A stretch of 64,000 nucleotides of DNA, taken from NCBI RefSeq assembly GCF_039532215.1, contig NZ_BAAARN010000001.1, forward strand, positions 851,029 to 915,028, in the 5' to 3' direction. This stretch comes from Pedococcus aerophilus. GTDB lineage: Bacteria; Actinomycetota; Actinomycetes; Actinomycetales; Dermatophilaceae. Below, piece by piece: positions 43,616 through 52,469 of the stretch; the first letter of the stretch is position 1, and the number at the start of each line of letters is the position of its first letter. The notes below the pieces were generated by a model. It was not told where the DNA came from, searched no databases, and saw only the letters and a list, made by a program, of their open reading frames with translations. Made by a program: the position numbers and the translations under genes.

Positions 43616-43624
43616 CGCAGCGAC

Positions 43625-46522
43625 CTAGACCGGCACGACGTTGACGAGCTTGGGCGCCCGCACGATGACCGTGCGGATGCCGCCCTCGGTCGCTGCCACG
43701 ACCTTGGGGAGGGCGAGGACCTGCTCGCGCAGGGCGTCCTCGCTGATGTCGGCAGGCACCTCGAGGCGGTCGCGGACCTTGCCCTTGATCTGCACGACGC
43801 AGGTCACGGTGTCCTCGACCAGCAGCGCCGGGTCGGCCACCGGGAACGGCTCGAACGTCACCGTCTCGTCGTGTCCCAGCTTCGACCACAGCTCCTCGGC
43901 GATGTGCGGCGCCAGCGGAGCCGTCATGACGACGAGCTTCTCCGCTGCCTCTCGGGGCACGGCGTCGAGCTTGGTCAGGGCGTTGTTCAGCTCGATCAGC
44001 CGCGCGATGGCCGTGTTGAAGCCCAGCGTCGGGAAGTCGCGCGACACCGCGTCGATCGTCTTGTGCAGGGCTCGGGCGGTAGCGTCGTCGAGCGGTGCGT
44101 CGACGACCCGCAGCTCACCGGTCTCCTCGTCGATCACGTTGCGCCACAAGCGCTGCAGGAACCGCTGGGCCCCGACGACCGCCCGCGTCTCCCAGGGCTT
44201 GCTCAGCTCGAGCGGGCCCATCGACATCTCGTAGACGCGCAGGGTGTCGGCGCCGTACTGCTCGCACATCTCGTCGGGACTGACGACGTTGCCGAGCGAC
44301 TTGCCGATCTTGCCGAACTCGCGCGTGACGGGCTGGCCCTGCCACGTGTAGGAGGGCTCGCCACCGTCGTGGTTCGGCACCTCGACGACCTCGGTCGCCT
44401 GGACGATCTGGCCCCGGTCGTCGCGGTAGGCGGGCGCCTGGATGTAGCCCTGGGAGAAGTACTTCCGGAACGGCTCGTCGCTGCTGACGTGACCCAGGTC
44501 GTAGAGCACCTTGTGCCAGAACCGGGCGTACAGCAGGTGCAGCACCGCGTGCTCGACGCCACCGATGTAGAGGTCGACACCGCCCGGATCCGTCACGCCC
44601 TCGGGAGCACCCGGGACGGTGGTGGCCTGCGGCCCCATCCAGTACTTCTCGTTCTCCGGGTCGACGAACGCGGCGTCGTTGGCCGGGTCGAGGTAGCGCA
44701 GGTAGTACCAGCAGGAGCCGGCCCAGTTGGGCATGGTGTTGGTCTCACGGCGGTACTTCTGCACGCCGCGGCCGTCGCCGAGGTCGAGCTCGACCTCGAC
44801 CCACTCGCGCGCCCGACCCAGCGGCGGCTCGGGCTGCGAGGACGAGTCCTCGGGGTCGAAGGTCTTGGGAGAGTAGTCAGGGACGTCCGGCAGCTCCACG
44901 GGCAGCATCGACTCGGGCACCGCGTGGGCGACGCCGTCCTCGTCGAAGACGATGGGGAACGGCTCACCCCAGTAGCGCTGCCGGCTGAACAGCCAGTCGC
45001 GCAGCTTGTAGTTGACCGTGCCCTGTCCGAACCCCTTGGCGGACAACCACTCGATGATCGCGGCCTTGGCGTCGGCGACGGGCAGGCCGTCGAGCGAGAT
45101 CTCGTCGTTGGACGAGTTGATGGCCGCACCCTCGCCGGTGAACGCCTGGTCCTCCGGGTGACTGTCGGACGGCTGCACGGTGCGGATGACCGGCAGCTCG
45201 TACTTCGCCGCGAAGTCCCAGTCGCGCTCGTCCTGCGCCGGCACGGCCATGATCGCGCCGGTGCCGTAACCCATCAGGACGTAGTCGGCGATGAACACCG
45301 GGACCTGCTGTCCCGTCACGGGATTCGTCGCGAAGGCGCCGGTGAAGACACCGGTCTTGTCCTTGCCCTCGGTCTGCCGCTCCAGGTCGCTCTTGCGCGA
45401 CGCCGCCAACCGGTATGCCGCGACCGCCGCCGACGGTGACGCCTCACCGGACGTCCACGCCGGGTTGGTCCCCTCGGCCCAGTCACCGTCGGACACCAGG
45501 GTGTCGACCAGCGGGTGCTCGGGGGCCAAGACCATGAAGGTCGCGCCGAACAACGTGTCGGGCCGCGTCGTGAAGACCTCGATCGAGGCGTCGTGGCCGA
45601 CGACCGGGAAGGCAACTCGAGCACCCTGGCTGCGACCGATCCAGTTGCGCTGCATGGCCTTGACCTTCTCCGGCCAGTCCACGCGGTCGAGGTCGTCGGC
45701 CAGGCGGTCGGAGTAGGAGGTGATGCGCATCATCCACTGGCGCAGGTTGGTCTTGAAGACGGGGTAGTTGCCGCGCTCAGAGCGACCGTCGTTCGTGACC
45801 TCCTCGTTGGAGAGCACGGTGCCCAGGCCCGGAGCCCAGTTGACGGGCGCCTCGGAGGTGTAGGCCAGGCGGAAGTCGTCGAGGACGTCGGACCGCTCGG
45901 CGGGGGTGAGCCCCGCCCAGTCGGCGCCACCGGGAACCGCGCGCGCGCCCGATACGAACTCCTGCACCAGCTCGTCGATCGGACGGGCCCTCCCCACTCC
46001 CCCGTCCGGACGGACGGCCTCCGGGTCGTACCAGGAGTTGAAGATCTGCAGGAAGATCCACTGGGTCCACTTGTAGTAGCCAGGGTCGATCGTCGCGATG
46101 GTGCGACGGTCGTCGTGACCCAGCCCCAGCCGCCGGAGCTGGCGCTTCATGACGACCATGTTGGCCTCGGTCGTCGTGCGCGGGTGCTGGCCCGTGCGGA
46201 CGGCGTACTGCTCCGCGGGCAGGCCGAACGCGTCGTAGCCCAGGCAGTGCAGGACGTTCTTGCCGGTCATCCGGTGGTAGCGCGCGAAGACGTCGGTCGC
46301 GATGTAGCCCAACGGGTGGCCGACGTGCAGGCCCGCACCGCTGGGGTACGGGAACATGTCGAGGACGAGCAGCTTCTCGCGGTCGGCGACCTTGTCGGGC
46401 TCGGCCCAGGGACCGGCCGGGTTCGGCGCGCGGAAGGTGCCCTCGGCCTCCCAACGGTCCTGCCAGGCCAGCTCGATCTGCTGGGCCATCTCGGCGGTGT
46501 AGCGGTGCGGCGTCTCGCTCAT
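43625..46522 (-). CDS. leuS: Leucyl-tRNA synthetase
   Basis: 965 residues, class Ia. HIGH-type motif [19 protein letters not shown], editing domain (CP1) with [38 protein letters not shown], tRNA-binding C-terminus; the KMSKS loop reads KIGKSLGN, a variant. It charges tRNA-Leu in the cytosol. The leader carries a leucine peptide and a terminator, so expression should respond to leucyl-tRNA supply. Confidence 0.97.
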   Translation of the reverse strand: MSETPHRYTAEMAQQIELAWQDRWEAEGTFRAPNPAGPWAEPDKVADREKLLVLDMFPYPSGAGLHVGHPLGYIATDVFARYHRMTGKNVLHCLGYDAFGLPAEQYAVRTGQHPRTTTEANMVVMKRQLRRLGLGHDDRRTIATIDPGYYKWTQWIFLQIFNSWYDPEAVRPDGGVGRARPIDELVQEFVSGARAVPGGADWAGLTPAERSDVLDDFRLAYTSEAPVNWAPGLGTVLSNEEVTNDGRSERGNYPVFKTNLRQWMMRITSYSDRLADDLDRVDWPEKVKAMQRNWIGRSQGARVAFPVVGHDASIEVFTTRPDTLFGATFMVLAPEHPLVDTLVSDGDWAEGTNPAWTSGEASPSAAVAAYRLAASRKSDLERQTEGKDKTGVFTGAFATNPVTGQQVPVFIADYVLMGYGTGAIMAVPAQDERDWDFAAKYELPVIRTVQPSDSHPEDQAFTGEGAAINSSNDEISLDGLPVADAKAAIIEWLSAKGFGQGTVNYKLRDWLFSRQRYWGEPFPIVFDEDGVAHAVPESMLPVELPDVPDYSPKTFDPEDSSSQPEPPLGRAREWVEVELDLGDGRGVQKYRRETNTMPNWAGSCWYYLRYLDPANDAAFVDPENEKYWMGPQATTVPGAPEGVTDPGGVDLYIGGVEHAVLHLLYARFWHKVLYDLGHVSSDEPFRKYFSQGYIQAPAYRDDRGQIVQATEVVEVPNHDGGEPSYTWQGQPVTREFGKIGKSLGNVVSPDEMCEQYGADTLRVYEMSMGPLELSKPWETRAVVGAQRFLQRLWRNVIDEETGELRVVDAPLDDATARALHKTIDAVSRDFPTLGFNTAIARLIELNNALTKLDAVPREAAEKLVVMTAPLAPHIAEELWSKLGHDETVTFEPFPVADPALLVEDTVTCVVQIKGKVRDRLEVPADISEDALREQVLALPKVVAATEGGIRTVIVRAPKLVNVVPV

Positions 46523-46604
46523 CTCATCCTCGTGTCGTGTCGCGTCTGGCGGACGGGGTGCTGCTCTCGCTGCTCGTACCCACGACAGGCGGTACCCACA
46601 ACAA

Positions 46605-46626
46605 AGCCCCTCGCGCAGGAGGGGCT
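46605..46626 (-). terminator. Attenuator terminator in the leuS leader
   Basis: Reading toward leuS: AGCCCCTC - CTGCGC - GAGGGGCT followed by TTGTTGTG, an 8-bp GC stem with a U-rich tail, 38 nt after the leader-peptide stop and about 80 nt before leuS. Confidence 0.8.
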
Positions 46627-46663
46627 GGCCGCGGCGGCCTCGGTGGTCCGGGGGCCGACGCGG

Positions 46664-46690
46664 CTATCGAAGGAGGAGCTGCCGTGCCAT
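46664..46690 (-). promoter_or_regulatory. Leucine leader peptide MARQLLLR upstream of leuS
   Basis: ATG at 46690 followed by codons for Ala-Arg-Gln-Leu-Leu-Leu-Arg and TAG; three consecutive Leu codons (CTC CTC CTT) are the control codons. Together with the downstream hairpin this forms a classic ribosome-mediated attenuator: stalling at Leu codons when leucyl-tRNA is scarce lets transcription read into leuS. GC-rich segments between peptide and terminator (46627-46662) can form the alternative antiterminator pairing. Confidence 0.8.
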
Positions 46691-46755
46691 GCGCCTAGGT
46701 TAGCGCAGCCCAGTTCGGGCAGATCGGGAGCACGCGCCCGCTGACGGACCGCGCG

Positions 46756-47223
46756 TCAGTGGTGGAGTCCGTGGACGACGGCGTGGCCCCGGCCCCGGGC
46801 GATGAGCCACCGGTTGACCGGCACGGTGACGACGAAGGCGAGCGCGAGTGAGGTGGCCAGGGCGCCCCAGAAGAGCCAGCCGGCCAGGCCTGCGTCCATC
46901 GCGCCGGGCACGACGAGCATGACAGCGTTGTCGATCACCTCCATGACCGAGATCGACACGGTGTCGGCGGCCAGTGCCACGCCGAGGGCGGCCCTGAGCG
47001 CCAGCCCGGAGCCGAGCACGGACCGCATGGTCAGGGCGTAGCCGAAGACGAAGGCCAGGGCGACGGACAGGGCGACCGTCCCCAGGTCGTGCAGGCCGAG
47101 CGCGGTGCCGATGACCATGCCCAGCACCTCACCGATGGCGCATCCCGTGAGGCAGTGCAGGGTCGCTGCGACGGCCTGCTGCCACAGGGAGCTGCCGGAA
47201 CTGGTCATCTCATGGGTGCCCAT
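46756..47223 (-). CDS. DUF4396 membrane protein
   Basis: 155 residues with four membrane helices. ATLHCLTGCAIGEVLGMVIG holds conserved His and Cys residues that could bind a metal; DTVSISVMEVIDNAVMLVVPGAMDAGL and the His-rich tail GHAVVHGLHH fit DUF4396. The family often occurs near copper-resistance genes. Start ATG 47223 (ATG 47208 possible). A CsoR-like palindrome lies just upstream. Confidence 0.8.
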   Translation of the reverse strand: MGTHEMTSSGSSLWQQAVAATLHCLTGCAIGEVLGMVIGTALGLHDLGTVALSVALAFVFGYALTMRSVLGSGLALRAALGVALAADTVSISVMEVIDNAVMLVVPGAMDAGLAGWLFWGALATSLALAFVVTVPVNRWLIARGRGHAVVHGLHH

Positions 47224-47236
47224 GACTCGTCGAACG

Positions 47237-47255
47237 ATACCCCCAGGGGGTGTAT
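47237..47255. promoter_or_regulatory. CsoR-like copper operator
   Basis: ATACCCCCAGGGGGTGTAT, a near-perfect palindrome of the C-tract/G-tract type recognised by copper-sensing CsoR repressors. It is 14-32 bp upstream of the DUF4396 start and overlaps the likely -10 region. No csoR gene lies in the window. Confidence 0.6.
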
Positions 47256-47320
47256 TCCACGGGGCGGCGAGGCCGGTTGGGTCACGGCGCGCCGTCCCGA
47301 CCGGGAACCGGGACCGCGGG

Positions 47321-48235
47321 CTAGGCCGCGGACGCCACGTCGACGAGGTCTCGTCGCAAGCCGTCGATGATGGACGTGAGCAGCCGCGACACCTGCATCT
47401 GGCTCACCCCGAGCACCGAGCCGATCTCCGACTGGGTGCGCTCCTCGACGAAGCGCAGGTGCACGATGAGCCGCTCGCGCTCGGTGAGGCGACGGACGCC
47501 GTCGCACACGACGCGCGAGCGCAGGAGGCTGTCGATGTCGGCGCTCTCACGCGCCACGACGTCCACCCCACCACCGTCCTCGTCACCGGGCAGGTCGAGC
47601 GAGACCGCGGTGTAGGCGGCGCCGGACTGCCGGGCGCTGCGCACCTCCTCGACGTCGACGGCGAGGGCGACGGCGAGCTCACCGGGCGTGGGCCAGCGCC
47701 GCAGGTCCTGGCTCAGCCTGTCCTCCTCGGCGATGACCTGGACCCGGACCTCCTGGAGGCGGCGGGGAGGACGAACGGCCCAGCCGGTGTCGCGGAAGTG
47801 GCGCTTCACCTCGCCGAGGATGGTCGGCAGGGCGTAGGAGACGAAACCGTTGCCGGCGCCGACGCGATAGCCGTTGGCGGCCTTGACCAGGGCCATGCGG
47901 CCGACCTGGACGAGGTCGTCGCTGTCGATGCCGCGCCCGCGGTAGCGGCGAGCGACCCGGTCGGGCAGGTCGAGGGTGAGCAGCACCGCCTGCTGGCGCA
48001 GCCTGCCCACCATGGCAGAGTCCCCGCAACCCTCGGCCTGGGCGAGCAGCTGGTCAGCCAGCTCGTGACCGGTCAACGGAGGGTTGGTGCCGTCCTCAGG
48101 GCTGCCACCCGAAGACGGGTTGGTGCTCGAGGATGGCTTGGCGGCCCGAGCCGAAACGGCCCCAGTGAGGGGGTTGGTGCCCGGAGCCGGACTCTGGGGT
48201 CGGAGTGCGATCGATGAAGCGGGTCGTGCGGCCAT
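47321..48235 (-). CDS. RNA polymerase sigma factor, SigB/SigF group
   Basis: 304 residues from ATG 48235; open upstream but noncoding in character. A Ser/Pro/Thr-rich N-terminal extension (about 60 residues) precedes region 2 (YRGRGIDSDDLVQVGRMALVKAANGYRVGAGNGFVSYALPTILGEVKRHFRDTGWAVRPPRRLQE), region 3, and region 4 (LTERERLIVHLRFVEERTQSEIGSVLGVSQMQVSRLL). General-stress type sigma factor recognising GGTTT/GGGTA promoters. No anti-sigma gene adjoins; the neighbouring GAF-ANTAR gene is divergent. Confidence 0.9.
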   Translation of the reverse strand: MAARPASSIALRPQSPAPGTNPLTGAVSARAAKPSSSTNPSSGGSPEDGTNPPLTGHELADQLLAQAEGCGDSAMVGRLRQQAVLLTLDLPDRVARRYRGRGIDSDDLVQVGRMALVKAANGYRVGAGNGFVSYALPTILGEVKRHFRDTGWAVRPPRRLQEVRVQVIAEEDRLSQDLRRWPTPGELAVALAVDVEEVRSARQSGAAYTAVSLDLPGDEDGGGVDVVARESADIDSLLRSRVVCDGVRRLTERERLIVHLRFVEERTQSEIGSVLGVSQMQVSRLLTSIIDGLRRDLVDVASAA

Positions 48236-48380
48236 GAGGGTCCCATCACGTGGAGGAGAACCATGGCGCCTCTGTTGGACCACGTGTCTTCGTTTAAACA
48301 CAACCACCGTAGAGCCCCACCCGCAACAGGGGAGCCTCCCCGGGCTGTGCCCGGCGACCGACGCGAGTGATACTGCTCCC

Positions 48381-49088
48381 ATGTCACCGAGCATCCCCCT
48401 CGAGGCCACCGAGGCCTTCGCTTCCCTGGCCGAGCTCGTCTACTCCGGCGCCGACCACCAAGAGGTGCTGGACACGATCTGTCGACGGGCCGTCGACATC
48501 ATCCCGGGTGCCGACCACGTCTCCATCGCGACGCTGGGCAAGGACCAGGCCCTGATCTCCCGGGCCGCCAGCGACGACGTGGCGTCACTCATGGACCGCC
48601 TCGAGACCGAGGCAGGTGAGGGTCCCTGCCTCGACAGCATCGTCGAGGAGTCCTTCCAGCGTGACGACGACATCACGAGCTTCTCGACCTGGCCGGCCCT
48701 CGCCGAGCTCACCATCGGCCGCACCCCGGTCCGCGGCATGATCGGCTACCGCCTGCAGCACGGCACCGACGGCCGGTCCGCGCTCAACGTCTTCTCCGAC
48801 ACTCCCGGCGCCCTCACCAGCGAGTCGGCCGACATCGGCGCCGTCCTCGCCGCCTTCACCTCGATCGCCCTCACGGCCGCCGAGCGGCAGGCGGACGTCG
48901 AGAACCTGCGTCGCGGTCTCGACAGCAACCGCGAGATCGGCAAGGCCGTGGGTCTGATCATGGCCGCCCACGACGTCGATGCCGACCAGGCGTTCGACAT
49001 CCTGCGCAGCGCCTCGAGCCGCACCAACACCAAGCTCGCCGCGATCGCCGAGAAGATCACCGGCAGCCACGGTCGCAGCACGTCCTGA
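48381..49088 (+). CDS. GAF-ANTAR domain regulator
   Basis: 235 residues from ATG 48381. N-terminal GAF domain (about 15-150; DTICRRAVDIIPGADHVSIATLG) binds a small ligand; the C-terminal ANTAR (RREIGKAVG-like: SNREIGKAVGLIMAAHDVDADQAFDILRSASSRTNTKLAAIAEKI) binds RNA hairpins and prevents termination. Two GC hairpins (48329-48341 and CCGGGC-tgt-GCCCGG right after) lie in its own leader, so autoregulation by antitermination is possible, though the classical hexaloop pair is not evident. Confidence 0.9.
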   Translation: MSPSIPLEATEAFASLAELVYSGADHQEVLDTICRRAVDIIPGADHVSIATLGKDQALISRAASDDVASLMDRLETEAGEGPCLDSIVEESFQRDDDITSFSTWPALAELTIGRTPVRGMIGYRLQHGTDGRSALNVFSDTPGALTSESADIGAVLAAFTSIALTAAERQADVENLRRGLDSNREIGKAVGLIMAAHDVDADQAFDILRSASSRTNTKLAAIAEKITGSHGRSTS

Positions 49089-49152
49089 CCCCGTCCCCGT
49101 GCTCGCGGGTCGCCGTTGTCGGTGCAGGGGTCTAGGTTGGGCAGAAGTAACC

Positions 49153-49161
49153 ACTAGCCGG
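49153..49161 (+). promoter_or_regulatory. ACTAGCCGG upstream element, copy with a 1-nt deletion
   Basis: ACTAGCCGGTC compared with ACTAGTCCGGTC before the amidase gene, 79 bp upstream of the TTG of the glycosyltransferase operon. Confidence 0.3.
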
Positions 49162-49231
49162 TCAAACCACGCGCCAGCTGCCCTGTCGGGCTCTGCTGAC
49201 GCAGGCTCGACTCCCCTCCCTGGAGGAAGTC

Positions 49232-50353
49232 TTGAGCACGGTTGTCGCCTCGGTCCCGTCCGGTCACGTCTACGTCCGGCACCTGTCCCCCGTCCCTGCC
49301 ACCCGCCCGACCGCTGCGCCGGGTGGGAGCCCGGCCGTGGTGCGGCTGCCCGACCCGCCATCGGGGTCGTCTCCGGACTCCCCGTGGTGGCCGCCGCGGA
49401 TGCTCACGCCCGAGTGGGTCCACGAGCACGCGGACGAGTTCGACGTCATGCACGTGCACTTCGGGTTCGACGCCGTGTCGCCGGAGGACCTCCGCTCCGT
49501 CGTGGCCGCGCTCCGCGCGCACGACAAGCCCCTGGTCCTCACGGTGCACGACCTGCGCAACCCCCACCACGAGGACCCCGAGACCCATGAGGCCCAGCTG
49601 GGTGTCCTCGTGGCCGAGGCCGACGAGCTGATCACGCTCACCGAGGGCGCGGCGGCCAGCATCCTGCGCCGCTGGGGACGGGCCGCGACCGTGCTGCCGC
49701 ACCCCCACGTCGTCTCCGACGAGTGGCTCAAGCAGCCGCGCATCGACGGCCAGGCGTTCGTCATCGGCATCCACGCCAAGAGCCTGCGCGCCAACATGGA
49801 CCCGATCCCCCTCGTCGACGCGCTCCTCGAGGCGCTGCCCTCCCTGCCCGGCGCGGTGCTGCGGGTGGACGCCCACACCGACGTCATGACGGAGGGCTTC
49901 CCCCGCCACGACGCGGAGCTGTCCGCTCGCCTGCAGTCGCTGGCCGACGACGGACGGCTCGAGCTGGCGGTGCACGACTTCTTCACCGACGACGAGCTGT
50001 TCGCCTACCTGCACGGGCTCGACGTGTCGGTGCTCGCCTACCGCTTCGGCACCCACTCCGGCTGGCTCGAGGCCTGCCACGACCTCGGCACCTGGGTGGT
50101 GGCGCCCGACTGCGGCTTCTACGCCGACCAGCGCCCGGTCCTGTCGTATGCCGCGTCCGGCCCGAGCCGCGTGACCTCCTTCGTCGACGCCGTGCGGACG
50201 GCGCACGACCACTGGCTCGACGGTGACGTGGCGCCGCGCGCCTCGGTGCGCGAGCGCCATACCGAACGGGCCTCGCTGGCCAGGGCGCACGAGGCGATCT
50301 ACACGCGGTCCGTCGCCCGCGCGGGACTGCGGAGGCTCGCATGCACGTCGTGA
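49232..50353 (+). CDS. Glycosyltransferase (GT-B), first gene of a four-gene operon
   Basis: 373 residues from TTG 49232, chosen because GGAGGAAG precedes it. FDVMHVHFGFDAVSPEDLRSVVAALRAHDKPLVLTVHDLRNP is the N-terminal Rossmann start seen in GT4-like enzymes, and the donor half has IGIHAKSLRANMDPIPLVDALLEALPSLPGAVLRVDAH and FTDDELFAYLHGLDVSVLAYRFGTHSGWLEAC. The usual EFG(F/L)xxxE motif is replaced by HSGWLEAC, so it is an atypical or divergent member. Overlaps the next gene by 13 nt. Confidence 0.82.
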   Translation: MSTVVASVPSGHVYVRHLSPVPATRPTAAPGGSPAVVRLPDPPSGSSPDSPWWPPRMLTPEWVHEHADEFDVMHVHFGFDAVSPEDLRSVVAALRAHDKPLVLTVHDLRNPHHEDPETHEAQLGVLVAEADELITLTEGAAASILRRWGRAATVLPHPHVVSDEWLKQPRIDGQAFVIGIHAKSLRANMDPIPLVDALLEALPSLPGAVLRVDAHTDVMTEGFPRHDAELSARLQSLADDGRLELAVHDFFTDDELFAYLHGLDVSVLAYRFGTHSGWLEACHDLGTWVVAPDCGFYADQRPVLSYAASGPSRVTSFVDAVRTAHDHWLDGDVAPRASVRERHTERASLARAHEAIYTRSVARAGLRRLACTS

Positions 50354-51408
50354 TCCTCGCTTCGGCCCGCCACCCGCTGCAGCAGCCGTTCGCCGGTGGC
50401 CTGGAGTCGCTCACCTGGGCCCTGGTCAAGGGGCTGCGTGCCCGTGGGGTCGACGTGACGCTGTTCGCCGGACCGGGCAGCGACCCCGCTCTCGACGCCC
50501 GCGAGATCACCGTGCTGCCGTTGGAGCTCAGCGACGCTGCGCGCGCCGACGTCTCGATGCCGGCCGAGCCGTGGCTCCAGGAGCACCACGCCTACCTCCA
50601 GGTGATGCTCGAGCTGGCCGGGCGCACCGACGTGGACCTCATCCACAACAACAGCCTGCACCACCTCCCCGTGGCTCTGGCGCAGTCGTGCCCAGCCCCG
50701 ATGCTCACCACGCTCCACACCCCGCCGACGCCGTGGCTGGAACCCGCGATCCGGCTGATGGACCAGCGCCGGTCGCAGTTCGTCGCCGTGAGCGGCTACA
50801 CCGCGCAGCAGTGGGGTCACGTCACCGACGCTGCGGTCGTGCACAACGGGGTCGACACGGAGGTCTGGACGCCCGGCCTCGGCGGTGACGACCTCGTCTG
50901 GGTCGGTCGCGTCGTCCCCGAGAAGGCGCCCCACGAGGCGGTGCGCATCGCTGCCGCGAGCGGGCGCCACCTGCGACTGGCCGGGCCGATCGGCGACCCC
51001 GTCTACTTCCGCGAGGTGCTCCAACCCCTCCTCGGTCCGGCCGCCGAGTACGTCGGTCACCTCGACGTCCCCAGCCTCCGCACCCTGGTCGGGTCCAGCG
51101 CCGCGATGCTCGTGACCCCGGCGTGGGACGAGCCGTACGGCCTGGTCGCCGCCGAGGCGATGGCTTGCGGCACACCGGTGCTCGGCTACCGCCGTGGTGG
51201 GCTGCCGGAGTTCGTCATCGACGGCTGCGGCGTGCTCGTCGACCCCGGTGACGTCGCCGCTGCCGCTTCCGCGGTCGAGTCGGTCACGCGGCTGAGCAGG
51301 GACGCCTGCCGGGCCCACGCGGTCGAGCACTGCTCCCTCGACGCCATGGTGGACGCCTACCTCGACGTCTACCTCACCCTCAGCCGCGCCACCCTGGCCG
51401 CCGCGTGA
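50341..51408 (+). CDS. GT4-family glycosyltransferase
   Basis: 355 residues. MHVVILASARHPLQQPFAGGLESLTWALVKGLRARGVDVTLFAGPGSD, then VWVGRVVPEKAPHEAVRIAAASGRHLRLAGPIGDPVYF and DEPYGLVAAEAMACGTPVLGYRRGGLPEFVIDGCGVLVD: the classic GT4 pair of domains with E-x7-E. Retaining transferase using a nucleotide sugar. Starts inside the upstream gene and ends in GTGA overlap with the next one. Confidence 0.9.
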   Translation: MHVVILASARHPLQQPFAGGLESLTWALVKGLRARGVDVTLFAGPGSDPALDAREITVLPLELSDAARADVSMPAEPWLQEHHAYLQVMLELAGRTDVDLIHNNSLHHLPVALAQSCPAPMLTTLHTPPTPWLEPAIRLMDQRRSQFVAVSGYTAQQWGHVTDAAVVHNGVDTEVWTPGLGGDDLVWVGRVVPEKAPHEAVRIAAASGRHLRLAGPIGDPVYFREVLQPLLGPAAEYVGHLDVPSLRTLVGSSAAMLVTPAWDEPYGLVAAEAMACGTPVLGYRRGGLPEFVIDGCGVLVDPGDVAAAASAVESVTRLSRDACRAHAVEHCSLDAMVDAYLDVYLTLSRATLAAA

Positions 51409-52469
51409 TCGGCTACTACGCGCACCACCAGGGCGCCGGCCACCTCACGCGCATGCAGAGCATCGCGGCCGTCCTCGACGAGCCGGTATGGGGCCTCAGC
51501 TCGGCTCCCTGCCCGCCCGGCTGGGAGGGCGGCTGGACGACCCTCGCCCGGGACGACGAGCCGTGGCCGGAGCACGTCGGCGACAGGGACGTGACCGCAC
51601 ACGGCGCCCTGCACTGGGTGCCGCAGCACCACCGCGGGCTCGCCCGGCGAGCCGCCCAGCTGACCGCCTGGGCCGCCGACGAGCAGCCCCGCGCCATCGT
51701 CGTCGACGTCTCGGTCGAGGTGGCCCTGCTGGCGCGGTTGTCCGGCGTGCCGACCGTCGTCGTGGCCATGCCGGGACGTCGCGAGGACCCGGCCCACCGG
51801 CTCGCGTACGACACCGCCGACGCCCTGCTCGCCCCGTGGCCGCGAGGTGCGCACGACCTGCACTGGCCTGACCGCTGGGTCGACAAGGCGTGGTTCGTCG
51901 GGGGGATCTCCCGCTTCGACGGTCGCGATGTGCCGACCTCGGCGTCGGTGTCGGCGGTCTCGTCGCAGTCCCCGGTGGACCCGGAGCAGCCGACCAACAC
52001 CGGCGAGGAGCCACGGACCGTCCTGCTGCTGTGGGGTGCGGGCGGGCGCACGACCACCGCCGCCGACGTCCGCGCGGCCCAGGACGCCACCCCCGGCTGG
52101 ACCTGGGTCGAACGCTCCCCCGCAGTCGACGGGACCCGGGACCTGTGGGACGAGCTCCAGCGGGCCGATGTCGTGGTCAGCCACGCCGGGCAGAACGCCG
52201 TCGCCGAGATCGCCGCCGCGCGCCGCCCGGCGGTCATCGTGGCGCAGCCCCGCCCGCACGCCGAGCAGGAGTCGACCGCCCGGCGCATCGACGACTGGCG
52301 CATCGCGGTGGGGCGCACCGACTGGCCCGAGGCCGACACCTGGCCCGAGCTGCTCGACCTCGCTGCCGCCCGTGGCGGTCACGGCTGGTCGCGCTGGTCC
52401 GACGGCACCGGCGCGCATCAGGTCGCCGACCACCTCGCCCGGCTCACCGCCGTGCCGGTCGCACCGTGA
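51405..52469 (+). CDS. MurG/MGT-like GT-B glycosyltransferase
   Basis: 354 residues from GTG 51405 (4-nt overlap). MIGYYAHHQGAGHLTRMQSIAAVL has the H-x-G-A-G-H-x-x-R nucleotide-sugar pattern; WDELQRADVVVSHAGQNAVAEIAAARRPAVIVAQPRPHAEQESTARRI is the MurG-type donor-binding C-terminal block (GT28-like). Acceptor unknown. Overlaps the next gene by 4 nt. Confidence 0.88.
   Translation: MIGYYAHHQGAGHLTRMQSIAAVLDEPVWGLSSAPCPPGWEGGWTTLARDDEPWPEHVGDRDVTAHGALHWVPQHHRGLARRAAQLTAWAADEQPRAIVVDVSVEVALLARLSGVPTVVVAMPGRREDPAHRLAYDTADALLAPWPRGAHDLHWPDRWVDKAWFVGGISRFDGRDVPTSASVSAVSSQSPVDPEQPTNTGEEPRTVLLLWGAGGRTTTAADVRAAQDATPGWTWVERSPAVDGTRDLWDELQRADVVVSHAGQNAVAEIAAARRPAVIVAQPRPHAEQESTARRIDDWRIAVGRTDWPEADTWPELLDLAAARGGHGWSRWSDGTGAHQVADHLARLTAVPVAP

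Noticed and set aside
46523-46755. T-box riboswitch before leuS
   Set aside because: No T-box sequence or specifier stem; the leader peptide with Leu codons and attenuator explains the region better.
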